Shown piece by piece: positions 53,453-61,814 of a stretch of 64,000 nt of DNA. The notes below the pieces were generated by a model, which saw only the letters and a program-made list of their open reading frames with translations, did no database searches and was not told the DNA's origin. Positions within the stretch are counted from its first letter, which is position 1. Each line of letters starts with the position of its first letter. The DNA comes from Shewanella frigidimarina. Its GTDB lineage: Bacteria > Pseudomonadota > Gammaproteobacteria > Enterobacterales > Shewanellaceae. The stretch spans positions 124,001 to 188,000 of the forward strand of contig NZ_RKKE01000001.1 of the NCBI RefSeq assembly GCF_003797125.1, written 5' to 3'. Position numbers and translations under genes: made by a program.

Positions 53453-54637
53453 TCAATCTACTTTGTTTTTAAAATCTATTGAAATACCGCGACTTTTAAT
53501 TACTGTTTCACATTTATATTTTGCATCTAACACATCATCTAAATCTAAATATACATTATCTTTATTAACTCTTTTACTAATTCTTTTGATAACTCTTTTA
53601 AAAACAATAGATAACACCCAAAACAATTCTTTTAAAAATGATTTAGATAACTCTAAAAATGAAACTAAAAAACCATGTTCTCTCCGCCATGAATTAAAGC
53701 AATTAAAAGTTAAAGTTCTATATTGTGGATAGTATAGAAAACAACGCAAATATAAAATTGAGAAATTGATACTTTTTGGGTCAATACCAACTGTTTCTAA
53801 CGCTTTTAAAAAAGAATAAGCCCAAACAGTTGGCACACTGTAAAACTCAGGAATCCTGTTATCCCAAACTAAATTTTGAAAAGCGCCAATATGAGGATTA
53901 TCTCTTAACTTTCCAGTATGCTGACCTTTTGCACTCAAACCAGAAGTACTTGCCCCTGAAGCTCCAGGTACTACGACTGGATAATCAATTAAATATGAAC
54001 TCATTGATTCAGAAGATATTAAAGTAGAACTATAAATATCAGGACTTACACCACCGAATAAACTCCCGTATTTAATTGTTATTCGCTCAGCCAAAAGACG
54101 AGATATCATTCCAGAATATGCACGCGGCATGTTCAATACGCCGCGACCAAAATCATTCAGAGCTTCATTGAGTGCTTTCTTAGTATCATGTAATATAACA
54201 GACCCAGAATATTCAGTAAAACTCAAGGTTCCGGAGAAAATATCACCCTGATTACGATGTTTAAAATCGGGCCAAAAATATGTCACTGGAAACGAAAACC
54301 TAATAGACTCAACAAGATTTTCATGAGCCCAATTTGCTACATCTATTACACTATTACAAACAAAGTCATCATCTCCAATAAAAACTAGAAACTCACCCGT
54401 TGCATGTTGTAAACCATAATTAAAATTGTCTACAACGGAGATACCTTGACCAGGTCTTACTAACTTTAATTGTGTTTTATTTATATGTGAACTACAAAAC
54501 TTAACGAGCTTATCATTATCACTAGTATCTGATATGACAATTTCAATATCAGAATTAATTGACAGCAATGAGTTAATAGTTTTTATAGCATATTCAAAAC
54601 GATTGTGTGTTGGGATAATAAATGAAATAAGTGGCAT
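53453..54637 (-). CDS. Glycosyltransferase family 2
   Basis: This 394-residue GT-A enzyme opens with LISFIIPTHNRFEYAIKTIN, has the metal site in GEFLVFIGDDDFVCNSVID, and a long C-terminal half with an amphipathic/hydrophobic segment (LSKSFLKELFWVLSIVFKRV). The extended C-terminus may anchor it to the membrane. It acts in repeat-unit assembly; donor and acceptor are unknown. It lies between the dehydratase gene and the polymerase gene. Confidence 0.85.
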   Translation of the reverse strand: MPLISFIIPTHNRFEYAIKTINSLLSINSDIEIVISDTSDNDKLVKFCSSHINKTQLKLVRPGQGISVVDNFNYGLQHATGEFLVFIGDDDFVCNSVIDVANWAHENLVESIRFSFPVTYFWPDFKHRNQGDIFSGTLSFTEYSGSVILHDTKKALNEALNDFGRGVLNMPRAYSGMISRLLAERITIKYGSLFGGVSPDIYSSTLISSESMSSYLIDYPVVVPGASGASTSGLSAKGQHTGKLRDNPHIGAFQNLVWDNRIPEFYSVPTVWAYSFLKALETVGIDPKSINFSILYLRCFLYYPQYRTLTFNCFNSWRREHGFLVSFLELSKSFLKELFWVLSIVFKRVIKRISKRVNKDNVYLDLDDVLDAKYKCETVIKSRGISIDFKNKVD

Positions 54638-54663
54638 TTTTGTCTACAGTCTATTAGTTTAAG

Positions 54664-55674
54664 TTACTTTCTAAGCTCATTTTTAACATAGTTTAATGTA
54701 AGTAATAATTCCTTAATGCTCTCTACGTCCAAGCGATTTGTACTATGGGAAGTGTAATCTTCAACTTTATTTATATCTACTTCACCTTCTAGGATATACT
54801 TATCATAATTTAAGTCACGATTATCTGCTGGTATACGATAATATTTCCCCATGTCCTCTGCTTTAACCATCTCTTCTCGTGATACTAATGATTCAAAGAG
54901 TTTTTCACCATGTCGAGTACCTATAATTTGTGTATTAGTTTTTTTATTGCATAGTTGCATTATGGCTTCCGCTAAATCCTGTATCGTAGAAGCTGGAGCT
55001 TTCTGAACAAATATATCACCTTGCTCTCCATGCTCAAAAGCATGCAATACTAGATCAACTGAATCCTCAAGTGACATTAGAAATCTTGTCATTTTTGGAT
55101 CTGTAATTGTTAAAGGCAAACCCGCTTTAATTTTCTCAAAAAACAATGGTATTACAGATCCCCTGGAAGCCATTACGTTTCCATAACGAGTAGAACATAA
55201 AATAGGCCCTCCCTCAGGAATCATTCTTGACTTAGCAACAACTACTTTCTCAGCCATGGCTTTAGAAATACCCATAGCATTAATTGGATATACGGCTTTA
55301 TCCGTACTAAGCAAAATCACTCGTTTCACTTTATTTGCTATTGCAGCATTGATTGTGTTCTCGGTACCAATTACATTAGTTTTGACCGCTTCCATAGGAT
55401 AGAACTCGCAAGAAGGAACTTGCTTAAGGGCAGCAGCATGAAATACATAATCCACTCCAACCATAGCCTGAACAATACTACTATAATCTCGCGTATCACC
55501 AATGACAAATTTTAACTTATCATTTGATAAAGATATCCTCATATCTTCTTGCTTCTTTTCATCGCGACTGAATACGATTATTTGTTTAACATCTGTTTTT
55601 AAAAAACGCTTCAATACTGTATTACCAAATGATCCTGTACCACCAGTAATCAACAATGTTTTATTCTTGAACAT
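54664..55674 (-). CDS. FnlA/CapE-like UDP-GlcNAc 4,6-dehydratase/5-epimerase
   Basis: This 336-residue SDR enzyme has GGTGSFGNTVLKRF, AAALKQVPSCEFYPMEAVKT, then STDKAVYPINAMGISKAMAE with Met in place of the usual catalytic Tyr, as in CapE/WbjB. The C-terminal YTSHSTNRLDVESIKELLLT matches that group. These enzymes make UDP-2-acetamido-2,6-dideoxy-L-arabino-4-hexulose, a precursor of L-FucNAc and pseudaminic-type sugars. The partner reductase and C2-epimerase of the FucNAc route (FnlB/FnlC) are not in this window, but two DegT proteins and an acyltransferase are, so a 4-amino sugar is more likely. Confidence 0.9.
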   Translation of the reverse strand: MFKNKTLLITGGTGSFGNTVLKRFLKTDVKQIIVFSRDEKKQEDMRISLSNDKLKFVIGDTRDYSSIVQAMVGVDYVFHAAALKQVPSCEFYPMEAVKTNVIGTENTINAAIANKVKRVILLSTDKAVYPINAMGISKAMAEKVVVAKSRMIPEGGPILCSTRYGNVMASRGSVIPLFFEKIKAGLPLTITDPKMTRFLMSLEDSVDLVLHAFEHGEQGDIFVQKAPASTIQDLAEAIMQLCNKKTNTQIIGTRHGEKLFESLVSREEMVKAEDMGKYYRIPADNRDLNYDKYILEGEVDINKVEDYTSHSTNRLDVESIKELLLTLNYVKNELRK

Positions 55675-55708
55675 ACTATTACTCTTTATCAGATAAAAAT
55701 TAAAAAAA

Positions 55709-57067
55709 TTATTTCGTCACTACATTAAATAAAGTGAGAAGTACAGCCATTAAAGCTGAATTGAAAAGCAAGGTTAAAAAACATACTTTAATTGAGTCCA
55801 TGGCAGTTTTTTTCATTTTTGGAATGTAAAATAACCTTATCCATAGACCTATAGTTGAAATGAAATGATATAAAAAATATACAACCGCTATCATTATTAA
55901 ATTATTAAAATATGCAAACAACGTAACAAGAACTAAAGTTATAAAAGTTAACGCTAATGAAAAATTAGCTTGAAACTTATAATCTTCAGAAATAATAAGA
56001 AATACATACGGAATAAACCCGAGTGCCCCTACAGATATTGCAGGAAGAAGTATTCGGGTTAATGCAACTACGTCAGAAGTATTTCCAGCGCCTCGTAACC
56101 ATAAATTAATAATGAAATCATTTAATAACCAGACAACCACTGTCACAAAAAAAACTGTACTTGCAAGTGCAATAACATATTTTTTCAAACAAACCTGAAG
56201 ACTAATATTATCATTCTCTCCATAAAATTTAACTATTTTAGGTTGAAAATATGATTTTATCGGCCCTGCAAGTACTGCAATAGGTAACATACAAAATGAA
56301 GAAGCTAGAAAATAAGGCACTAACTCTTTTGCTGACATAAAAAAAGTTACAATTGATTTATCTAATTGCAATACAGCTGCTCCAGCTATACTCAATATTA
56401 TAAGAGGCTTCCCTCTTCTAGCCAACACTATACATGATGAAATATCCAAATTTACTTTTCTTGAGTTAATATATTCTTTTGAAAATAAGCCTTCACTATA
56501 TTTTTTCAAAAATATGAAATTCAATAGAGTTGCAAATAGTTGAGCAAATACGAAAACATCTAATGTCGTTGACACTTCATTTAATAAGAATAAAGTAAAT
56601 AAAGCTTTCCATAAAACACCAAATACCTGAATAATACTTACTGCTTTATATTGTTGCTTAGCTAAAAGTGCAGAAAATGATATATTTTGGAGAATAAGGA
56701 TCCAAAACATAATTAAAGTACTAACAATTAATATAAAAGAAATAGTTATATCAAAAAAAAACCACCAAATCAACACAAAAAAAAGTATAAAAATATAAAA
56801 AATAGATATAACTAAGCTTGCTTCATTGACTATTTTTAATGGATTATTTTTTAAACAAATTGCAGTATCTCGAGCAACTAGAGTCGACATGCCAAAATCT
56901 AGCATCATCAATAAAGCTTGCAATGATAATATTACAGCTACTATCCCAAATATACTTTCACCTAAAATCTTATTGAATAATGGAAGGAAATAAACTCCAA
57001 CTAATACCCCACCAGTTTTACTTGCAAAGATAAAAAATACATTAACAAAACTATTTTTAAAAATCAT
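55709..57067 (-). CDS. Wzx-type oligosaccharide flippase
   Basis: This 452-residue polytopic membrane protein has about 12-14 hydrophobic segments, with the N-terminal FNKILGESIFGIVAVILSLQ, a central basic loop (ISSCIVLARRGKPLIILSIA) and no soluble domain. The pattern matches MATE-related polysaccharide exporters (PF01943-like). It moves undecaprenyl-PP-linked repeat units across the inner membrane for Wzy. It is 1 bp from the DegT-like gene, in a tight operon. Confidence 0.88.
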   Translation of the reverse strand: MIFKNSFVNVFFIFASKTGGVLVGVYFLPLFNKILGESIFGIVAVILSLQALLMMLDFGMSTLVARDTAICLKNNPLKIVNEASLVISIFYIFILFFVLIWWFFFDITISFILIVSTLIMFWILILQNISFSALLAKQQYKAVSIIQVFGVLWKALFTLFLLNEVSTTLDVFVFAQLFATLLNFIFLKKYSEGLFSKEYINSRKVNLDISSCIVLARRGKPLIILSIAGAAVLQLDKSIVTFFMSAKELVPYFLASSFCMLPIAVLAGPIKSYFQPKIVKFYGENDNISLQVCLKKYVIALASTVFFVTVVVWLLNDFIINLWLRGAGNTSDVVALTRILLPAISVGALGFIPYVFLIISEDYKFQANFSLALTFITLVLVTLFAYFNNLIMIAVVYFLYHFISTIGLWIRLFYIPKMKKTAMDSIKVCFLTLLFNSALMAVLLTLFNVVTK

Positions 57068-57068
57068 T

Positions 57069-58205
57069 TTAATTACTTATTTTAAAACTGAATACAACAC
57101 TTTTTAATTTTTTTGCAATAAACTCTATATCAAGTTGAGATAACCACCATCCACATGGAAGAGCTAATACTGTGTTTTGAAAAGTTTCGATATTATCTAA
57201 ATGACATACATCCTTTTTTTTAAAACATGAATAGATATCATTACGCTGATGTAAACTTGAAACTGATATCCCGGTACTTTTCATTAATTCAATAACTTTA
57301 TCTCTGTTATCTATTTGCACTAAGAATGTCCAATAAGCACTCTCAGAGCCATCCATCACAGGTACAACTCTTATTTTATCATCATATAAAAAATTTTCTT
57401 TGTAATATTCAGCATTTCGTTGAGTCAGTAACATTCTATCTTTTACTTCATCAATTTGAATATTCCCTAATGCTGCACAGATATTATTCATAGCCATAGA
57501 GCTACTAGCAACTGGAATATCAGATTTAGGATCAATCTCTCCTATAGAATTTCTAAAAGTAATTGAATTTATACCAAAGCGTCGAAGTTTTTTTCCCTGA
57601 ATATAATCACTCTCATTTTTACAAACCAACATCCCACCCTCGGTAGTGTTAATTTGTCTATTCGGATAAAAAGAAAAAACAGAAAAATCACCAAACCCCC
57701 CAACATACCGCCCATTAACTGTCGATAATAATGCGTTATTACAATCTTCTATTAATTTAATTCCATATTTTTGACATATGAGAGCAATTTTATCTATTGG
57801 TGTAGGGTATCCTGCAACATGATATATTATTGCCGCTTTAGTTTTTTCTGAAATTGCTGATTCAAATGCAATAAGGTCAATCTCAACACTATTAGGTTTA
57901 AAATCGATCCATACAGGAATCGCTTTACATAACGCAATTGGAGAGTTGCTGGCCATACAGCTAAATGGAGTAGCAATAACTTCATCATCTTCTTCTACAT
58001 CAGCTAAACGTAAAGCAAGATGTATTGCATTAGTCATATCGTTGATTGATAGTGCATATTGTTGTCCGATTAAATTAGCAAAATTTGACTCGAACAATTC
58101 GACATATGACCCCGATGCAATTTTTCCGGATTTGAGTACTTCACAAAATACATCCTGCATATTTTGATTTGAAACAACATTAAAAAGAGGGAATAATTTA
58201 TCCAT
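57069..58205 (-). CDS. DegT-family protein with Lys to Arg at the PLP-lysine position
   Basis: This 378-residue DegT/DnrJ/EryC1 protein keeps the fold signals IEDCNNALLSTVNGRYVGGF and the glycine-rich end of the PLP site TTEGGMLVC. The residue that normally forms the Schiff base is Arg183 in FSFYPNRQINTTEGG (codon AGA; family pattern FxxxKxxxTxEGG). It is one base from Lys. It may therefore be non-aminating, use a dehydratase-like mechanism as in ColD (which has His), or act as a non-catalytic partner of the adjacent DegT protein, which has Lys. It ends 1 bp from the flippase gene. Confidence 0.88.
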   Translation of the reverse strand: MDKLFPLFNVVSNQNMQDVFCEVLKSGKIASGSYVELFESNFANLIGQQYALSINDMTNAIHLALRLADVEEDDEVIATPFSCMASNSPIALCKAIPVWIDFKPNSVEIDLIAFESAISEKTKAAIIYHVAGYPTPIDKIALICQKYGIKLIEDCNNALLSTVNGRYVGGFGDFSVFSFYPNRQINTTEGGMLVCKNESDYIQGKKLRRFGINSITFRNSIGEIDPKSDIPVASSSMAMNNICAALGNIQIDEVKDRMLLTQRNAEYYKENFLYDDKIRVVPVMDGSESAYWTFLVQIDNRDKVIELMKSTGISVSSLHQRNDIYSCFKKKDVCHLDNIETFQNTVLALPCGWWLSQLDIEFIAKKLKSVVFSFKISN

Positions 58206-58213
58206 ATCCTAAA

Positions 58214-59299
58214 CTATCCTTTTTTTAGTGCATCAACAATCATTTCTCTTGCAGTTAAATCAACCCACCATCCGCATGGAATATGAATCATTCTTTTATA
58301 ATATTTATCTAATTGAGGAAGATCGCATGAATATTGTCTAAATATTGAATGAAGGTGATTTGGCCTATGTAATTTTGATGCTTGAACACCTACTCCATTT
58401 AGTATTTTTTCAATATTTTCAGATTCTTCTGAAAATATTGTATATAACCAGTAACTCGGTTTAGCTACGCTATCAAAAACAGGCACTGTTAAACCAGAAA
58501 TGGAAGGTATTTCTTTATCGAAGTAATTACCATTATCTATATGTTTAGATAATCTTTTATCAATGTCATTTAATTGCGCTAAGCCAATTGTAGCAGCTAC
58601 ATTATGCATGTTATATTTATAACCGATTGACGTTATATCAATTTCAGTCCTTGATATACCTTTCTCCATCCCAAACCATCTAAACTTCTTTGCATCTCGT
58701 AATTTATTATTGTCCCTGAATGATAAAAACCCACCATCTACTGTAGTCATATGTTTAATAGCTTGAAATGAAAAAATACCAAAATCACCAATTGAACCGA
58801 TTCCATTTTCTTCATACCTTGCACCCAAAGCATGCGCACAATCTTCAATAAGTGATATATTATGTCGTTTTGCTATGTCAGATATTTCTTTTAACTTGCA
58901 AGGTATACCTGCATAGTGAACAATTATAATAGCTTTAGTTTTGTTACCAATTTTATCTTCTATAGACGATGGTTCTAGATTTCCAGATAAAATATCTACG
59001 TCAGCAAAAATAGGTATAGCACCGACTTGTAGAATAGCTATATTCGTTGGTTCTGCAGTCATACTAGTAGTAATAACTTCATCCCCAGGTTTTACACCCG
59101 ATAGAATCAAGGAGGCATGTAAAGCTGCAGTACCACTGCTCATTGCAATACTATTAGGTACACCAAACATTTTTTGAAATCTTTTTTCAAACTCATAAAC
59201 CGCATCCCCCTCACCAATCATGCCGCTGTATAAAATGTCTTCTAATTGCGGCATTAAATTTTCTTTACTTGGTAGTCCAACTTTTACTAATGGAATCAT
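58214..59299 (-). CDS. DegT-family sugar aminotransferase
   Basis: This 361-residue enzyme has the PLP lysine, Lys182, in FSFQAIKHMTTVDGGFL and IEDCAHALGARYEENGIG. It should aminate a keto-sugar nucleotide, likely the product of the FnlA/CapE-like dehydratase downstream. It sits 8 bp before the DegT-like gene with Arg at this position and 1 bp from a GNAT acyltransferase gene, so amination and N-acylation are coupled. The two DegT proteins are similar in length and layout and may have arisen by duplication. Confidence 0.92.
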   Translation of the reverse strand: MIPLVKVGLPSKENLMPQLEDILYSGMIGEGDAVYEFEKRFQKMFGVPNSIAMSSGTAALHASLILSGVKPGDEVITTSMTAEPTNIAILQVGAIPIFADVDILSGNLEPSSIEDKIGNKTKAIIIVHYAGIPCKLKEISDIAKRHNISLIEDCAHALGARYEENGIGSIGDFGIFSFQAIKHMTTVDGGFLSFRDNNKLRDAKKFRWFGMEKGISRTEIDITSIGYKYNMHNVAATIGLAQLNDIDKRLSKHIDNGNYFDKEIPSISGLTVPVFDSVAKPSYWLYTIFSEESENIEKILNGVGVQASKLHRPNHLHSIFRQYSCDLPQLDKYYKRMIHIPCGWWVDLTAREMIVDALKKG

Positions 59300-59300
59300 T

Positions 59301-60113
59301 TCATATCCTATTCAATATATTGAAATTACTACTCTTGGTTATCAATGTTATCTCGAGATCACTTTTTAATTTTAGCCACATTTGTAAATTCACTGGAGAA
59401 AGATTAATTGAATATCCTAATGTGGATAAGAACTTAACTAAAGAGCATTTATATTGAGTATGAATCCTAAATGACTCAGGTAGTACATCCTTAATTAAAC
59501 TACAAACATTATTATCAGAACCACTCCAATCTGAGACAATATAACTATTATGATCTCTTATTACAGTGATATTGGCTTCCTTACTTTTATATATACGTCC
59601 TGATATGGCGAAAGGAGGAAGGCCAATATGATTAGGAAGATTTTCACAAATAAAAGCTGTTCCCAATGAATGGCATACACTCTCTGGAGCTGTCACTGTT
59701 CCGCTAAGCGATTCATCGGACACAAAAAAACCTTTACTTTCATATATATGGTGTTGGTTAGTCCATAGCGTCAAGGCGCCATATTTTTTTATTGAAGCTG
59801 TTTCAATTAAGGTTTTGAATAATTGATTAGCAATTCCTTTTCCTCTGTAGAGTGAGTCAACACATACAAGTCCAATACACCCTATTAACTCTACTCGGGA
59901 TCCATAACAAATTTCCAGCTCCCTGACTATAAGACCACCTATCAATCTCTCGTTTTCTCTAGCTTCTACAGTCCAAAATGAAGTACCAGATTGAATCCAA
60001 GGAAAATGCTGCTCAAAAGTAAGCCCTCTCCCTTTACTCTTAAAGAATATATTCCAAGCGAAATTTTTAAAATCATTGCTAATACGATCGTCTACAACAA
60101 TATTCACAGTCAA
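59301..60113 (-). CDS. GNAT-type N-acyltransferase
   Basis: This 270-residue protein has the acetyl-CoA motif in VDSLYRGKGIANQLFKTLIE and the following ALTLWTNQHHIYESKGF, standard for GNAT domains, within its first 150 residues. The C-terminal 110 residues are not recognised. It is first in the block with the two DegT proteins, so N-acylation of the 4-amino sugar nucleotide is likely, like PseH or WecD in their pathways. This assignment is from context. Confidence 0.82.
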   Translation of the reverse strand: MTVNIVVDDRISNDFKNFAWNIFFKSKGRGLTFEQHFPWIQSGTSFWTVEARENERLIGGLIVRELEICYGSRVELIGCIGLVCVDSLYRGKGIANQLFKTLIETASIKKYGALTLWTNQHHIYESKGFFVSDESLSGTVTAPESVCHSLGTAFICENLPNHIGLPPFAISGRIYKSKEANITVIRDHNSYIVSDWSGSDNNVCSLIKDVLPESFRIHTQYKCSLVKFLSTLGYSINLSPVNLQMWLKLKSDLEITLITKSSNFNILNRI

Positions 60114-60162
60114 AGAAACCTTAATAAATAATTAAATTTTTTGAAAAATCTAGATATTTAAT

Positions 60163-61146
60163 TTATATTAATATCTTTTTTTTAAATGCAAACCTAGCTA
60201 CAACAACACTAAGTCCTAACATCAGTCCAATTAATGTTCCTAAGAGACAAATAGTCCCACGTTTAGGGCTCGTTTTATTTTCAGGAATGATGGAAGGATC
60301 GATAGTTTTAAATACATATTCATCACGAACTTCGGCAAACATAATTATTTTCGCTTGCTCTTCAATTAACTTATATAAAATTGAGCGAATATCCGCAATA
60401 TTTGTTTGTTCAATTTGAGATTTTAAAAAAGTTGTGCTGCGAGTCGCTTCTGCAACATCGCGGTCTTTCATTTCTTTATTAATGTCTTGTACTAACCAAT
60501 TTACCCACTGATGAGCCACGGCCGGTGAAAGATGTTCTACAGAAACGGTTACCATGCCAGTTTCTTTTGCAGCATTAACGGCAATAATTTTACTGAAAAC
60601 TTTATACGCTTCTTGCATTGATGGTTCAGGCTTAAACGGTGCATCTACAATACGAAGCCACGTTTTGTCAGCTTTATTATATAATTCACCATCGTAGCTA
60701 ATTGTGTTATCAGCCATATTCCATTTTTTTGCCGCCATTAAGTCAGGCAAAATATTATGATCTTGGATAAAGTTACTGGTAAATTGACGAGACTTCATCA
60801 CCTCAATTGCCATTTGGGTTTTATCAACACCGCCACCACCTAGGTTGATGCCAGCCATGCTTGCTAAACCACCAAACTGTCCTGCAAGTGCAGCTAAACC
60901 GCCACCACCGTTCTCAGAGTCAGCTGGAGCCAACAGCGCTTCTGATTTGTAGATATTCGGCTGGTTGATGGCAAAAATAACAGCACCGATAGCAAACACT
61001 GCAGTGATGGCGATAATAAACCATTTTCCTTGACAAATAACGGCAAAAAGCTCGCGCAAATCGATTTCGTCGTTTTCAACGCTGCCCATTGGTTGTGATG
61101 ATGCAAAGTTTGCGTCATAAGTAGCTTGTAGGTTTTGTTTAGTCAT
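60163..61146 (-). CDS. Wzz-type polysaccharide chain-length regulator
   Basis: This 327-residue inner-membrane protein has a cytoplasmic N-terminus (ENDEIDLRELFAVICQGKWF), a first membrane segment (about 38-57, IIAITAVFAIGAVIFAINQP) and a Gly-rich periplasmic patch (GGGGLAALAGQFGGLASMAG). A long coiled periplasmic domain and a second membrane segment near 300-320 (GTLIGLMLGLSVVVARFAF) follow, with the Pro-rich motif before it (PSIIPENKTSPKRG). It sets the modal length of the polymer with the Wzy polymerase. It lies between the repeat block and the acyltransferase gene. Confidence 0.92.
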   Translation of the reverse strand: MTKQNLQATYDANFASSQPMGSVENDEIDLRELFAVICQGKWFIIAITAVFAIGAVIFAINQPNIYKSEALLAPADSENGGGGLAALAGQFGGLASMAGINLGGGGVDKTQMAIEVMKSRQFTSNFIQDHNILPDLMAAKKWNMADNTISYDGELYNKADKTWLRIVDAPFKPEPSMQEAYKVFSKIIAVNAAKETGMVTVSVEHLSPAVAHQWVNWLVQDINKEMKDRDVAEATRSTTFLKSQIEQTNIADIRSILYKLIEEQAKIIMFAEVRDEYVFKTIDPSIIPENKTSPKRGTICLLGTLIGLMLGLSVVVARFAFKKKILI

Positions 61147-61159
61147 ATGTCTTATTTTT

Positions 61160-61255
61160 CTTGAAAGTAGAGCGCTACGCTTCTAGGACGCTTCGCGGCT
61201 AGTTCGCTGCGCTGCTATAAGGTCAAAAGATATCAGCTTCGCTTCTATAAAAAAC
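61160..61255. repeat. GC-rich short palindromic repeats before wzz
   Basis: Words such as AGAGCGCTACGCTTCTAGGA, CGCTTCGCGGCTAG and TTCGCTGCGCTGCTATAA are the same family as at 2265-2500 and 42500-42660. They lie between the wzz-like gene and the four-helix-bundle gene. Confidence 0.7.
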
Positions 61256-61278
61256 AGAAAGCATGCCGCTTAGTTAAA

Positions 61279-61656
61279 TTAATCTATTGTGTAATCGGCA
61301 TTATCTTCTTTAATCTGTGCTTGTTTTTGTTTGATAAGTGCACCTAATATTTTGGCTAACTCTTTGGCTTCTTTTACCATCGACATAGCTATTTGTTTAT
61401 CAAGGTATTCGATTTCTGCTCCGATATATAACTGAGTCACAAGCTCACCTAGTGACCCTTTTGCGTAATACAGAAACCTTATCTTTTCTTTTAGGGTTTC
61501 ACGTTCCTCTCCCTCCGCGATGTTTGAGGGAACAGATAATCCTGAACGTGTAATTTGATCTTTGAAGCCCCAGTTACTGACTGACTCAGTCAACCGATAA
61601 ATTTCACAAGACAATCTAGAAGCTCTTTTCCACACATCCAATTGCTCGAAACGCAT
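61279..61656 (-). CDS. Four-helix bundle protein (S23/IVP-like)
   Basis: This 125-residue protein has the family signature MRFEQLDVWKRASRLSCEIY at its N-terminus and SGLSVPSNIAEGEERE with a helical remainder, matching the S23-rRNA-intervening-protein-like four-helix-bundle family (PF05635). Function is unknown; members are common between repeats and inside glycan clusters of marine bacteria. It is bounded on both sides by GC-rich palindromic repeats, so it might be inserted as a cassette. Confidence 0.88.
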   Translation of the reverse strand: MRFEQLDVWKRASRLSCEIYRLTESVSNWGFKDQITRSGLSVPSNIAEGEERETLKEKIRFLYYAKGSLGELVTQLYIGAEIEYLDKQIAMSMVKEAKELAKILGALIKQKQAQIKEDNADYTID

Positions 61657-61689
61657 ATCAGTTCCTTCTGAAGTTGAGTATCTTGTATC

Positions 61690-61806
61690 TAGAATCTAGA
61701 GCGCTTCGCTGCTAGAGCGGCCTACGGCCTGCTATAAAACCCTAGAAGCGTAGCGCCCTAGCAGGACGTAGTCCGCCCTCTGGCGAGCCTGCGAGTTTCT
61801 AGAACC
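61690..61806. repeat. GC-rich palindromic repeats and dispersed repeat copy C
   Basis: Contains GGCC-TAC-GGCC and GGAC-GTA-GTCC hairpins and, at 61778-61806, GCGAGCCTGCGAGTTTCTAG, the third copy of the repeat at 21172 and 23152. It follows the stop of the SLBB export gene. Confidence 0.75.
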
Positions 61807-61814
61807 TCCAGTTC

